Both the position numbers and the translations under genes were made by a program. From the NCBI RefSeq assembly GCF_016907495.1, contig NZ_JAFBCC010000001.1:806001-870000 (forward strand): a stretch of 64,000 nt of DNA, read 5' to 3'. Under the pieces are notes generated by a model, which saw nothing but the letters and a program-made list of their open reading frames with translations, searched no databases and had not been told where the DNA came from. Numbering within the stretch: position 1 is the first letter of the stretch; each line of letters opens with the position of its first letter. Origin of the DNA: Arthrobacter tumbae (lineage in GTDB: Bacteria; Actinomycetota; Actinomycetes; Actinomycetales; Micrococcaceae). Shown in pieces: positions 23,289-31,389 of the stretch.

Positions 23289-26048
23289 CTATTTCCGGGC
23301 GGTGGCCTTGCGCTTCGCCGGTGCACGACCGCCGGACTTGCGCGGAGCCGGCCCCTTGGCCCGCTTCTCAGCAAGGAGCGCCACCGCGGTTTCCCGGGTC
23401 AGCTCCTCTATCGCGGTGGATCTCGGCACGGTGATGTTCGTGACGCCGTCCGTGATGTACGGACCGAACCGGCCTTCCTTGACGACGATCGGCTTCTCCG
23501 ACACAGGATCATCGCCGAACTCGGCCAGCGGCGGGGTTGCGGTGCGTCCGCCACGCTGTTTGGGCTGGGAGTAGATCTCGAGCGCCTGTTCCAGCGTGAT
23601 GGTGAAAATTTCCTCTTCTGAGCCGATCGACCGGGAATCGGAGCCCTTCTTCAGGTAGGGCCCGAAGCGGCCGTTCTGCACGGTGATCTCATTCTCTTCA
23701 GCATCCTTGCCCAGAACGCGGGGAAGGTTCATCAGCTTCAGTGCTTCCTCAAGGGTGACCGTTTCGACGGTCATCGACTTGAACAGCGATCCGGTGCGCG
23801 GTTTGACCTTGACCGGCTTCTTGGGCGGCTTGGGCTTGCCGTTCTTGTAGTACTCCACAGGCTGGTTGGCCAGGTCTTCGGCGGTGGGCTCCGGAATGAG
23901 TTCGATGACGTAGGGGCCGTAGCGCCCGTCACGGGCCACGATGGTCCGCCCGGTCTCCGGATCCGTTCCAAGGACCTGTTCCTCGGTCGCCGGGGTGTTC
24001 ATCAGCTCAACGGCTTTTTCCGCGGTCAACTCATCCGGCGCGAGATCCTCGGGCACGTTGGCGCGCCGGGGCTCGGTGCCTTCGGGCGCATCCGCAGGCA
24101 GCGGGGTCTCCAGGTAGGGGCCGAACTTGCCCACGCGCAGGACAATTCCCTCGGCGATTTCCACCGAGTTGATTCGGCGCGCGTCGATTTCTCCCAGGTC
24201 GTTCACGATAGTGCTCAGCCCGGTGTCCTTGCGGTCCCCGTAGTAGAAGGAGTTGAGCCACTGGACGCGGCTCTGCTCGCCGCGTGCGATGCGGTCCAGA
24301 TCTTCCTCGAGTTCGGCGGTGAAGTCGTAATCCACATAATCGTGGAAGTGTTCCTCGAGCAGCCGTACCACGGAGAATGCGATCCAGCTCGGCACCAGCG
24401 CCTGGCCACGGGTACGGACGTATCCGCGGTCCATGATGGTGGAGATGGTTGCCGCGTAGGTGGACGGCCTGCCGATGCCGCGTTCTTCCATCAACTTCAC
24501 CAGCGACGCTTCTGTATAGCGTGGCGGCGGCGAAGTTTCGTGGCCGATAGGCTGGATAGTTTCGGCGCCGAGCGCATCCCCCGTGGCGAGGTTCGGCAGC
24601 CGGCCGCCCTGTCCGGACTGATCGGTTCCGCCTGCAGCGTCATCCTCGTCGCGCGAAGCGTCCCTGCCCTCCTCATAGGCGGCCATGAAGCCGCGGAAGG
24701 TGATGACGGTACCGGACGCCGAGAATTCCGCGTCCTTGCCATCGGGCGTGTGCGCACCGAGGCGCACCGACGCCGTCGAACCCTTGGCATCCGCCATCTG
24801 GGATGCAACTGTGCGCTTCCAGATCAGTTCGTAGAGCCTGAACTCGTCGCCATGCAGTTCCTTGGCCACCTGGGCGGGTGTGCGGAAGGAGTCGCCTGCG
24901 GGGCGGATGGCCTCGTGCGCCTCCTGCGCGCTCTTCGACTTCCCCTTGTAGACGCGGCGTGCCTCAGGCACGTACTCAGGACCGTAAAGCTCCGACGCCT
25001 GCCGGCGGGCGGCGTTGATCGCCTCGTCGCTCAGCGCCGGCGAGTCGGTACGCATGTACGTGATGTAGCCGTTCTCGTACAGCCGCTGGGCAACCTGCAT
25101 GGTAACGCGTGAAGAATAGCGGAGCTTACGTGCAGCTTCCTGCTGAAGCGTCGAGGTGGTGAATGGCGCTGCAGGGCGGCGCGTGTACGGCTTGGTATCA
25201 ACCGAACGGACCTCGAACGCAGCCTGCTCAAGCCCTTCGGCAAGGGCGGTAGCGGCTTCCTCGTTCAGCACCGCAACGTTCTGCGACTTCAGCTGACCGA
25301 GGTCGCTGAAGTCCTTCCCTGAGGCAACCCGGGTTCCATCGACGGAAACCAGCTTTGCGCTGAAGGACTCCCCCTTGGTCGCATCAGCAGGCGAGAACGT
25401 ACCCGTCAGGTCCCAGTACGACGCCGCGCGGAACGCCATACGCTCACGCTCACGCTCGACCACCAGACGGGTGACGACCGATTGCACGCGCCCGGCAGAC
25501 AGGCCACGCGCAACCTTGCGCCACAACACAGGGGAAATTTCATAGCCATAGAGCCGGTCAAGAATTCGGCGCGTCTCCTGGGCGTCCACCATGGGAATGT
25601 CGAGGTCACGCAACTCCGCCATGGCACGTTGAATGGCCTCACGCGTGATTTCAGGGAAGGTGAGCCGGTAGACGGGGACCTTCGGCTTCAACACCTCGAG
25701 CAGGTGCCACGCGATGGCCTCACCCTCCCTGTCACCGTCAGTTGCGAGGTACAGTTCGGTGGCGTCCTTGAGCGCAGCCTTCAACTCCGCGACGCGCTTC
25801 TTCTTGTCCGCCGAGACGACGTAGTACGGCTCGAAGTCATTGTCGAGGTCCACCGCGAACTTGCCGAGCGAGCTCTTCTTGAGCTCCGCGGGCAAATCCG
25901 ATGGTTGGGGCAGATCGCGGATGTGTCCCATCGATGCCGCGACTTCAAAGCCCTCACCGAGGTAGCCGGCAATCGTCTTGACCTTGGTCGGAGACTCGAC
26001 GATGACGAGTTTCTTACCGGGCTTCTTGTCCGTTGCCTTAGCTGGCAC
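23289..26048 (-). CDS. topA: DNA topoisomerase I
   Basis: 919 residues, type IA. The Toprim domain opens with LVIVESPTKVKTIAGYLG and has the acidic DGDREGEAIAWHLLE triad region; the catalytic tyrosine is in GYITYMRTDSPALS. The C-terminus lacks zinc fingers and instead has four repeats ending in GKFGPYL, GRYGPYV, GRFGPYL and GRFGPYI, followed by a Lys/Ala-rich tail, the actinobacterial form. The GTG start at 26048 follows GAGGAGTGAA. It relaxes negative supercoils and is essential in most bacteria. Confidence 0.97.
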   Translation of the reverse strand: MPAKATDKKPGKKLVIVESPTKVKTIAGYLGEGFEVAASMGHIRDLPQPSDLPAELKKSSLGKFAVDLDNDFEPYYVVSADKKKRVAELKAALKDATELYLATDGDREGEAIAWHLLEVLKPKVPVYRLTFPEITREAIQRAMAELRDLDIPMVDAQETRRILDRLYGYEISPVLWRKVARGLSAGRVQSVVTRLVVERERERMAFRAASYWDLTGTFSPADATKGESFSAKLVSVDGTRVASGKDFSDLGQLKSQNVAVLNEEAATALAEGLEQAAFEVRSVDTKPYTRRPAAPFTTSTLQQEAARKLRYSSRVTMQVAQRLYENGYITYMRTDSPALSDEAINAARRQASELYGPEYVPEARRVYKGKSKSAQEAHEAIRPAGDSFRTPAQVAKELHGDEFRLYELIWKRTVASQMADAKGSTASVRLGAHTPDGKDAEFSASGTVITFRGFMAAYEEGRDASRDEDDAAGGTDQSGQGGRLPNLATGDALGAETIQPIGHETSPPPRYTEASLVKLMEERGIGRPSTYAATISTIMDRGYVRTRGQALVPSWIAFSVVRLLEEHFHDYVDYDFTAELEEDLDRIARGEQSRVQWLNSFYYGDRKDTGLSTIVNDLGEIDARRINSVEIAEGIVLRVGKFGPYLETPLPADAPEGTEPRRANVPEDLAPDELTAEKAVELMNTPATEEQVLGTDPETGRTIVARDGRYGPYVIELIPEPTAEDLANQPVEYYKNGKPKPPKKPVKVKPRTGSLFKSMTVETVTLEEALKLMNLPRVLGKDAEENEITVQNGRFGPYLKKGSDSRSIGSEEEIFTITLEQALEIYSQPKQRGGRTATPPLAEFGDDPVSEKPIVVKEGRFGPYITDGVTNITVPRSTAIEELTRETAVALLAEKRAKGPAPRKSGGRAPAKRKATARK

Positions 26049-26160
26049 TTCACTCCTCGATACAGGTGCTTTTAAACAGCAGAACAGCCGCTCATTCTGA
26101 GCTAAATATTCGAATTGGTGGGCGTCCTGCCCTTCTCAGTATGCGGTACGCCTACCTGCA

Positions 26161-27816
26161 CTAGGGTAACGGCTTGGCCGGAGACACCGGTTCGGGGACG
26201 AGGAAGCCGTCTGCAACGAGGTTACGCACTTCCTCCAGCAGGGCCGCAGCGAAGGCGTCGTCGTCGCGGTCCAGCAGCGCCGCAAGGGCACCGATGATCT
26301 GGCCGGCGGTGAGGTCGCCGTCGCACGCTGACACGAATCCGGCCAGCTCCGTGCTGAGCAGGGTGGTGCGTCGGAATCCTGCGCCCTGCCGGAGCAGGAT
26401 CACGCCGGGATGCTCAGCTCCCGGGCGCTGGTGCCGCTCTTCGGTGACGTCGTCGGCGACGAGCAGGTGTTCGCCGGTCAGGTCAGGGCAGCCGCCAAGC
26501 CAGTCGTGTCGTTCAACGGCTGACACGAGATGCGGTCCGATGGGCTGTTCAAGTTCGTAGGTGACTTCCTCGAACCGGCGGAGCGTCGCCGGACCGCCTG
26601 CGTTCCGCAGCCACACCATACCGAATCCGATGTGTTCGACGGAACGGGAGGCGAAGTCGGCGAGGTAGTCCCTGAACCGTTCGGCGAACCGGGCGGGGTT
26701 CCGGTTCTCCGCAGCATCGCGCAGCCAGGTCTCGGCGTAATGGGTGGGCGTGAGCTGCTCCCGCTGGACGATCCAGGCGTCCGTGGTTTCCGGCAGCCAG
26801 CCCGCAATCCGGCTCTGCCAGGTGGAACCGTTCGGGATCTCCCAGTTTCCCAGGAGCTGCGCTGATCCGCCCGGAGCGAGAACGGATGGAATGTCCTGCA
26901 GCAGTGAGGAGACGATGTCGTCGCCGGCAAGGCCGCCGTCCCGGTAGGTGAACTGCTCGTCCGTTGTTTCGCTGGAGCGCCGGGGCGTGATGACGAATGG
27001 CGGGTTGGATACCACCTGATCGTACGTCCCGCCGCTCACCGGCTCCAGCAGACTACCCAGCCGAAGTGAGACCCGGGCCTCGAGGTTGGCCGGATCGATC
27101 CCCAGTGCCGGGGCGTTGAGCAGCAGGTTGAACCGCGTGACCGCGAGCGCACGTTCCGAGACGTCGGTCGCTGTGACGTGCTGCGCATGCGCGAGGAGGT
27201 GGAAGGTCTGGATTCCGCAGCCGGTGCCAAGGTCCAGAGCGCGGCCCACCGGTGTTCGCGCGGCGAACTGTGCGAGGGTCAGCGACGCCCTGCCGATCCC
27301 CAGCACATGGTCTGTCCGCAGGACACCCGGCCGCACATGGGATCCGAGGTCCGACGCAACCCAGATTTCGCCTCCGGTGTCGGATGAGTAGGGGCGGAGG
27401 TCCATCAGGGCGCGGAGACCGCCGTCGTACTCTTCCACCAGTCCCAACGCGTGCAGCCCGTCGGCGCCGACCGACGGAAGCGCGCCGTCCATCAAGGCGG
27501 TGGGCAGCGCCTCACCGAGCAGGAAAACCAGTACGACGGCGGCAAGCCGGCTTCCTGCGCTGTCCTGTTCTGCGCTGTCCTGTTCTGCGCTGTCCTGCCT
27601 TTCGGTGCGCTGTTCTTCGGTGCGCTGGGCGGCGCGCGCAGCCAGGAGAGCCGGCACCGTCTGGTCCCGCTCCAGCGCTGCGTAGGCATCAGTGCCCACG
27701 AGGGCAGCCACGCCGTCGACCGTGTAGCACGCCGCCGTCAGGTCCGCGGCGAGACGGTTGAGCAGATCCTGGTCATCGCTGCGCGGGGTGTGGGGTACTG
27801 CGGCGAAAGTGGACAC
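26161..27816 (-). CDS. Class I SAM-dependent methyltransferase (PrmC/RsmC-like core with extra domains)
   Basis: 551 residues. The central domain has motif I LDLGTGCGIQTFHL, the acidic TATDVS and the catalytic NPPF motif (VVSNPPFVI), which marks N-methylation of Gln, Asn or base amino groups. An N-terminal about 150-residue domain and a C-terminal about 180-residue domain flank it, an arrangement seen in actinobacteria; the substrate is not known. Residues about 78-93 are three EQDSA-like repeats from a 15-base tandem repeat. Start is a GTG at 27816, six bases after TAGGCT. Confidence 0.85.
   Translation of the reverse strand: MSTFAAVPHTPRSDDQDLLNRLAADLTAACYTVDGVAALVGTDAYAALERDQTVPALLAARAAQRTEEQRTERQDSAEQDSAEQDSAGSRLAAVVLVFLLGEALPTALMDGALPSVGADGLHALGLVEEYDGGLRALMDLRPYSSDTGGEIWVASDLGSHVRPGVLRTDHVLGIGRASLTLAQFAARTPVGRALDLGTGCGIQTFHLLAHAQHVTATDVSERALAVTRFNLLLNAPALGIDPANLEARVSLRLGSLLEPVSGGTYDQVVSNPPFVITPRRSSETTDEQFTYRDGGLAGDDIVSSLLQDIPSVLAPGGSAQLLGNWEIPNGSTWQSRIAGWLPETTDAWIVQREQLTPTHYAETWLRDAAENRNPARFAERFRDYLADFASRSVEHIGFGMVWLRNAGGPATLRRFEEVTYELEQPIGPHLVSAVERHDWLGGCPDLTGEHLLVADDVTEERHQRPGAEHPGVILLRQGAGFRRTTLLSTELAGFVSACDGDLTAGQIIGALAALLDRDDDAFAAALLEEVRNLVADGFLVPEPVSPAKPLP
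27555..27599. repeat. 15-base tandem repeat within the methyltransferase gene
   Basis: Three near-identical copies of CTGCGCTGTCCTGTT in phase with the reading frame; the protein reads QDSAEQDSAEQDSA. Unit length is a multiple of three, so copy changes keep the frame. Confidence 0.85.
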
Positions 27817-27863
27817 GGAGCAAGCCTATTGGGCGGGAACCTTCCGTGCTGTTTACTGAGCGC

Positions 27864-28328
27864 ATGGGAATTCAAACGCAGCGGGTCGTGCTCGCAGTCT
27901 CCGGCCTTCTTGTTGCCTTGATGACCAGCGCCTGCACACCTTCCGCCGTGGACCCCGCCGAGGTTGACCCGGCGTCGATGGACGTCGAATCCTGGTCGCA
28001 GTCAGTGTTGGGGATGGAACGCGGCATGTCTTTCGCCGGCAGGCATCAGGGGGCCGCGGCGAGCGGTGGGTCGTTCTACGACGTCGAACCGGGGTGGTAT
28101 GAGGTCACCATGGCGTGTGCGGGCGGAGACGCCATGGCCTTGGAGCTACTTGCAGACGGAACGACTCTCAGCAACGGCACCACCAGCTGCGACAGCCCCG
28201 CGGTGACAGCACATATAGAGCTTCGTGCGGCAGCGGACGAGCTCACCCTGCGGGCCAGCAACTCCGGTGCGGAAATGCTGTGGACCGTGGGGCTGGTTCC
28301 CGGCGGAAAGCCGGGCGGCGCACCGTAG
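27864..28328 (+). CDS. Hypothetical lipoprotein
   Basis: 154 residues. The N-terminus has a hydrophobic helix and lipobox LMTSAC, so it is probably anchored outside the membrane; the mature part contains about 120 residues with a paired-cysteine beta-rich domain (MACAGGDAM ... GTTSCDSPAV), similar in style to small actinobacterial lipoproteins of unknown function. It is divergent from the methyltransferase gene with only 47 bases between starts, and TTTACT lies six bases before its ATG. Confidence 0.75.
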   Translation: MGIQTQRVVLAVSGLLVALMTSACTPSAVDPAEVDPASMDVESWSQSVLGMERGMSFAGRHQGAAASGGSFYDVEPGWYEVTMACAGGDAMALELLADGTTLSNGTTSCDSPAVTAHIELRAAADELTLRASNSGAEMLWTVGLVPGGKPGGAP

Positions 28329-28353
28329 CGTTCCGCTCCAAGATGTCCTCGCG

Positions 28354-28437
28354 TACCATGGACCCATGCACGCGCATCAGCGATTTACCAGCCCCCGGCC
28401 GCCTGTCGGCCGTGAGGGCTCTACGCTGCGCGTCTAA
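28354..28437 (+). CDS. Candidate leader peptide of the PheS-like ligase gene
   Basis: A 23-codon ORF at 28366-28437 starts MHAHQRFTSPRPPVG and ends LRV. The feature includes TACCAT (28354-28359), six bases before the ATG and 17 bases after TTCCGC, so translation is probably leaderless. Codon 7 is TTT (rare Phe codon) and codons 2 and 4 are His. Codons 9-13 form the 5' arm of a long hairpin (28392-28402 with 28463-28473). A ribosome waiting at Phe7 would cover part of that arm. Sensing of Phe or His supply is inference. Confidence 0.6.
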   Translation, partial: YHGPMHAHQRFTSPRPPVGREGSTLRV

Positions 28438-28476
28438 CTACAGCTAGGTCCACACGGTGTCCGCGGCCGGGGGTTT
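28392..28476 (+). promoter_or_regulatory. Mutually exclusive hairpins in the PheS-like leader
   Basis: A perfect 11-bp stem pairs 28392-28402 with 28463-28473 and is followed by TTT. A competing short hairpin CGGCCG/CGGCCG (28396-28401 with 28407-28412) uses the same 5' strand. The arrangement fits a ribosome-gated attenuator, although the T-run is short. No T-box consensus was found. Confidence 0.5.
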
Positions 28477-28515
28477 CCACCACCTCCCCGCCAGACACTT
28501 TCCGAAGGACCAGCC

Positions 28516-29631
28516 ATGTACCTTTCCATTCCCCAACTCACCTCTGCCCTGTCCATCCGCGACCTCACCGATCCGGAACAGGGACCTCACGCGCTGCAGG
28601 ACCTGCTCGACGGCGTCATCACCTCGTTGACGCAGGCCTGGGACATTCCCGCCGAAGTGCATCGGACAACTGGCCTCGTCGCCACGGCCGACAATTACGA
28701 CCGGTTGGGCTACGCGCCGGACGACGTCACCAGGGACGCCCGGTACTCGCGCCACGCCAGCCCCACGGTGATGCTCCGAAGCCACACGTCGGCCGGGATC
28801 CCCGCCGTTCTTGATTCCCTCGCAGACATCGAGCAACCGTACGACCGGCTCCATGTCCTTCCCGGCTTGGTCTACCGCCGCGATGCGGTGGATCGCACGC
28901 ACGTCGGCACACCGCACCAGGTTGACCTGTGGCGCCTGAAGGCGCGTGGGCTGCTGGCTGAGGCTGACCTGCGCAGTATGGCCTCCGCCGTGGTCGAGGC
29001 GGTCCTGCCCGGTGCTCGCTGGCGGGCCGTACCCGCTGACCATTCCTATACGTCGCACGGCATGCAGATCGACGTCGAGACACCCGCCGGGTGGCTGGAA
29101 CTGGCTGAGTGCGGCCTGGTGCGCGCGCGGATCCTCCGCAATTCGGGGTTGGACCCGCGTCGCTGGACCGGCCTCGCGCTCGGGATGGGGCTGGACCGGG
29201 CGCTGATGCTGCGGAAGGGTGTGGACGACATCCGGCTGCTGCGATCGCCCGACCCCCGCATTTGCGCGCAGATGCGGGACCTGGAGCCGTGGCGTCCCGT
29301 CTCCCTCATGCCCGCCGTCCGGCGGGATCTTTCGATCCTTTGCCGTCCCGACGCAGATGAGGAAACGCTGGGTGATGCGGCTCGCGAAGCACTCGGCCCG
29401 GAGGCGGATGTCCTGCAGTCGCTGGTGATCCGCGCCCGCACGCCGGTGGAACAGCTGCCGACTGCCGCCGTCGTCCGTCTTGACGCCCAGCCGGGGCAGG
29501 TGAACCTGCTGGTACGCCTGACGCTGCAGGCACTCGACCGGACGCTGACCGATGCCGAAGCGAACGCGTTGCGGGACCGCGTGTACCTTGCGCTCCACGA
29601 GGGACAGGTGCTTGAGCTGGCGGCCGGGTGA
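28516..29631 (+). CDS. Single-chain PheS-like class II aminoacyl-tRNA synthetase with FDX-ACB domain
   Basis: 371 residues. The catalytic core (about 30-255) matches the alpha chain of phenylalanyl-tRNA synthetase: LRSHTSAG, motif 2 VYRRDAVDRTHVGTPHQVD, and motif 3 LGMGLDRALMLRKGVDDIRLL. Residues about 265-371 match the FDX-ACB anticodon-binding domain (MPAVRRDLSILCRP), normally the C-terminus of the beta chain. This joins the two as in monomeric mitochondrial PheRS, without the PheS N-terminal coiled coil. Normal pheST is presumably elsewhere. AAGGA precedes the ATG. It may be an accessory PheRS, for example inhibitor-resistant, or a ligase of unknown substrate. Confidence 0.85.
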   Translation: MYLSIPQLTSALSIRDLTDPEQGPHALQDLLDGVITSLTQAWDIPAEVHRTTGLVATADNYDRLGYAPDDVTRDARYSRHASPTVMLRSHTSAGIPAVLDSLADIEQPYDRLHVLPGLVYRRDAVDRTHVGTPHQVDLWRLKARGLLAEADLRSMASAVVEAVLPGARWRAVPADHSYTSHGMQIDVETPAGWLELAECGLVRARILRNSGLDPRRWTGLALGMGLDRALMLRKGVDDIRLLRSPDPRICAQMRDLEPWRPVSLMPAVRRDLSILCRPDADEETLGDAAREALGPEADVLQSLVIRARTPVEQLPTAAVVRLDAQPGQVNLLVRLTLQALDRTLTDAEANALRDRVYLALHEGQVLELAAG

Positions 29632-29696
29632 GAGCCGGCGCCTGAGGGTGACCGACGGAGAACCCGGCGAAGCCCAACCGGGAAGTGCCGCTGAGC

Positions 29697-30614
29697 TCAG
29701 GCGGCGCCGACCGCGGTGGCTTCCGCCTCATCCGTCTCGCACCCCTGGGGGCAGCGAAGCGTGGCGGGGTCGGAGGCACACTGGGCGCAGTACAGCGTCA
29801 GGTTCCGGCAGGTCAGGTTCGAGCAGTTCTCAAACTTGTTGGTGGGCGCGGAGCAGCGGACGCACTTGCCGATCGTCTTGGCGTCCTTGCTGAACTCAAC
29901 ATGCATGCGCTTGTCGAAGACGTACAGTGAGCCTTCCCAGAGGCCTGCATCCCCATACGTTTCCCCATAGCGCACAATGCCGCCCTGCAGCTGGTACACC
30001 TCGTTGAATCCACGGTTGACCATGAGGCTGGAGAGCACCTCGCAGCGGATGCCGCCGGTGCAGTATGTGACTACCGGTTTGTCCTTGAGGTGGTCGTACT
30101 TCCCCGAATCGAGTTCGCGCACGAAGTCGTGGGTGGTGTCCACTTGCGGGACGATCGCGTTCCGGAATTTGCCGATCTGCGCTTCGAGGGCATTGCGGCC
30201 GTCGAAGAAGACGACGTCGTCGCCACGTTCGCTGACCAGCTGATGCACCTGTTCGGGCTTGAGATGGGTACCGCCGCCCACCACGCCGTTCTCATCCACC
30301 TTCAGCTCCCCCGGTGCGCCGAAGGACACGATCTCCTCGCGGACCTTGATACTGAGCCGCGGAAAGTCTTCTGCCCCGCCGTCGGACCATTTGATGTCCA
30401 TCTTCTTGAAAGCGGGGTACTCCCGGGTTGCTTTCACGTATTGCTTGACCGCGTTCAGTTCCCCGCCGACGGTGCCGTTGATGCCGTCCTTCGAGATGAG
30501 GATGCGGCCGCGGAGCCCCCATTTTTCACACAGGGCGCGCTGCCAGAGCCGCACCGCTTCGGGATCGGGCAGCGGGGTGAACGCGTAATACAGGACAATC
30601 CGGTTCATTGACAC
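29697..30614 (-). CDS. trhO: tRNA uridine(34) hydroxylase TrhO (rhodanese-domain protein)
   Basis: 305 residues. It hydroxylates U34 of certain tRNAs (5-hydroxyuridine, precursor of mo5U/cmo5U) using oxygen. An N-terminal ferredoxin-like domain ([21 protein letters not shown]) is followed by a rhodanese domain with catalytic Cys in [13 protein letters not shown] and a C-terminal zinc-type cysteine cluster (CVRC ... CRN ... CAQC ... CPQGC). Two starts are possible: the GTG at 30614, seven bases after TACCCT, and the ATG at 30608. Confidence 0.94.
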   Translation of the reverse strand: MSMNRIVLYYAFTPLPDPEAVRLWQRALCEKWGLRGRILISKDGINGTVGGELNAVKQYVKATREYPAFKKMDIKWSDGGAEDFPRLSIKVREEIVSFGAPGELKVDENGVVGGGTHLKPEQVHQLVSERGDDVVFFDGRNALEAQIGKFRNAIVPQVDTTHDFVRELDSGKYDHLKDKPVVTYCTGGIRCEVLSSLMVNRGFNEVYQLQGGIVRYGETYGDAGLWEGSLYVFDKRMHVEFSKDAKTIGKCVRCSAPTNKFENCSNLTCRNLTLYCAQCASDPATLRCPQGCETDEAEATAVGAA

Positions 30615-30711
30615 GCATTCAAGGGTACCGGCGGGCGCCCGCGAGGTCTCAAATCGGCAACCTCTTCCCCGGGCTATGTCTTTACGGCCTGGTCCCCACT
30701 ATCGTTCAGGC

Positions 30712-31362
30712 ATGGGAGCCGCTCTTTCCGAACAACTTGTCCGCACGTGGGTTTCCGGCTGGGCAAAATGTCGCGGTTACACGCCGCAGGACAACGGGAG
30801 CAGCCTGTCCGTTCTACTCACGGACCAGCAGAACCACCTCGAAACCATCGTCTACGAGCCCACGATCAGCGAATTGCTCGAGCTCGCCGGGGAGACTCGT
30901 GAAGATCCCTTCCGTGTGCTGACCGTCGTCACCAACCGCTCGCAGGACCTCATTGATGCCGCGGCTCCCCTCGGCATGCGGGTCACTGACCGCCAGCAGG
31001 CTCTGATGTGTGCAGATATGGACGGCCAGGACGTCGAAGACCCCCGCCCTCCCGACGACGAGTTCAAACTCGAGCACATCCGCGAGGATGGCTGCAGGCG
31101 TGTTTCCGTGACCGTGGACGGTGAGGAGGCTGCCCGGGGTTCGGTGGCCAAACAGGATGAACACGCTGTCTATGACCGCATCATCACTTCTCAGCAATAC
31201 CGGCGGCGGGGCCTTGGCAGCTTTGTCATGCGCGCGCTGACCGCCGACATTCTGGAAGACGATGTCGAAACCGGACTGCTGATGGCCTCAGAGGAGGGAC
31301 GCCAGCTGTACCAGTACCTGGGCTGGACCCACCTGGCTGATGCTTTTGTGATCCGCCGCTGA
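30712..31362 (+). CDS. GNAT family N-acetyltransferase
   Basis: 216 residues. The C-terminal half holds the GNAT fold with acetyl-CoA loop QQYRRRGLGSFVM and the final YQYLGWTHLADAFVIRR. The N-terminal half is unusual and resembles no domain I recognise. The ATG is six bases after TATCGT. It is divergent from trhO; substrate unknown. Confidence 0.85.
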   Translation: MGAALSEQLVRTWVSGWAKCRGYTPQDNGSSLSVLLTDQQNHLETIVYEPTISELLELAGETREDPFRVLTVVTNRSQDLIDAAAPLGMRVTDRQQALMCADMDGQDVEDPRPPDDEFKLEHIREDGCRRVSVTVDGEEAARGSVAKQDEHAVYDRIITSQQYRRRGLGSFVMRALTADILEDDVETGLLMASEEGRQLYQYLGWTHLADAFVIRR

Positions 31363-31389
31363 TTTGTGCCGGGGTGACAAAATGGCCGG

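Noticed and set aside
28438-28515. T-box riboswitch before the PheS-like gene
   Set aside because: GGTGTCCGCGG slightly resembles T-box sequence, but there is no UGGN bulge, no stem I specifier loop and no antiterminator; leader-peptide attenuation fits better.
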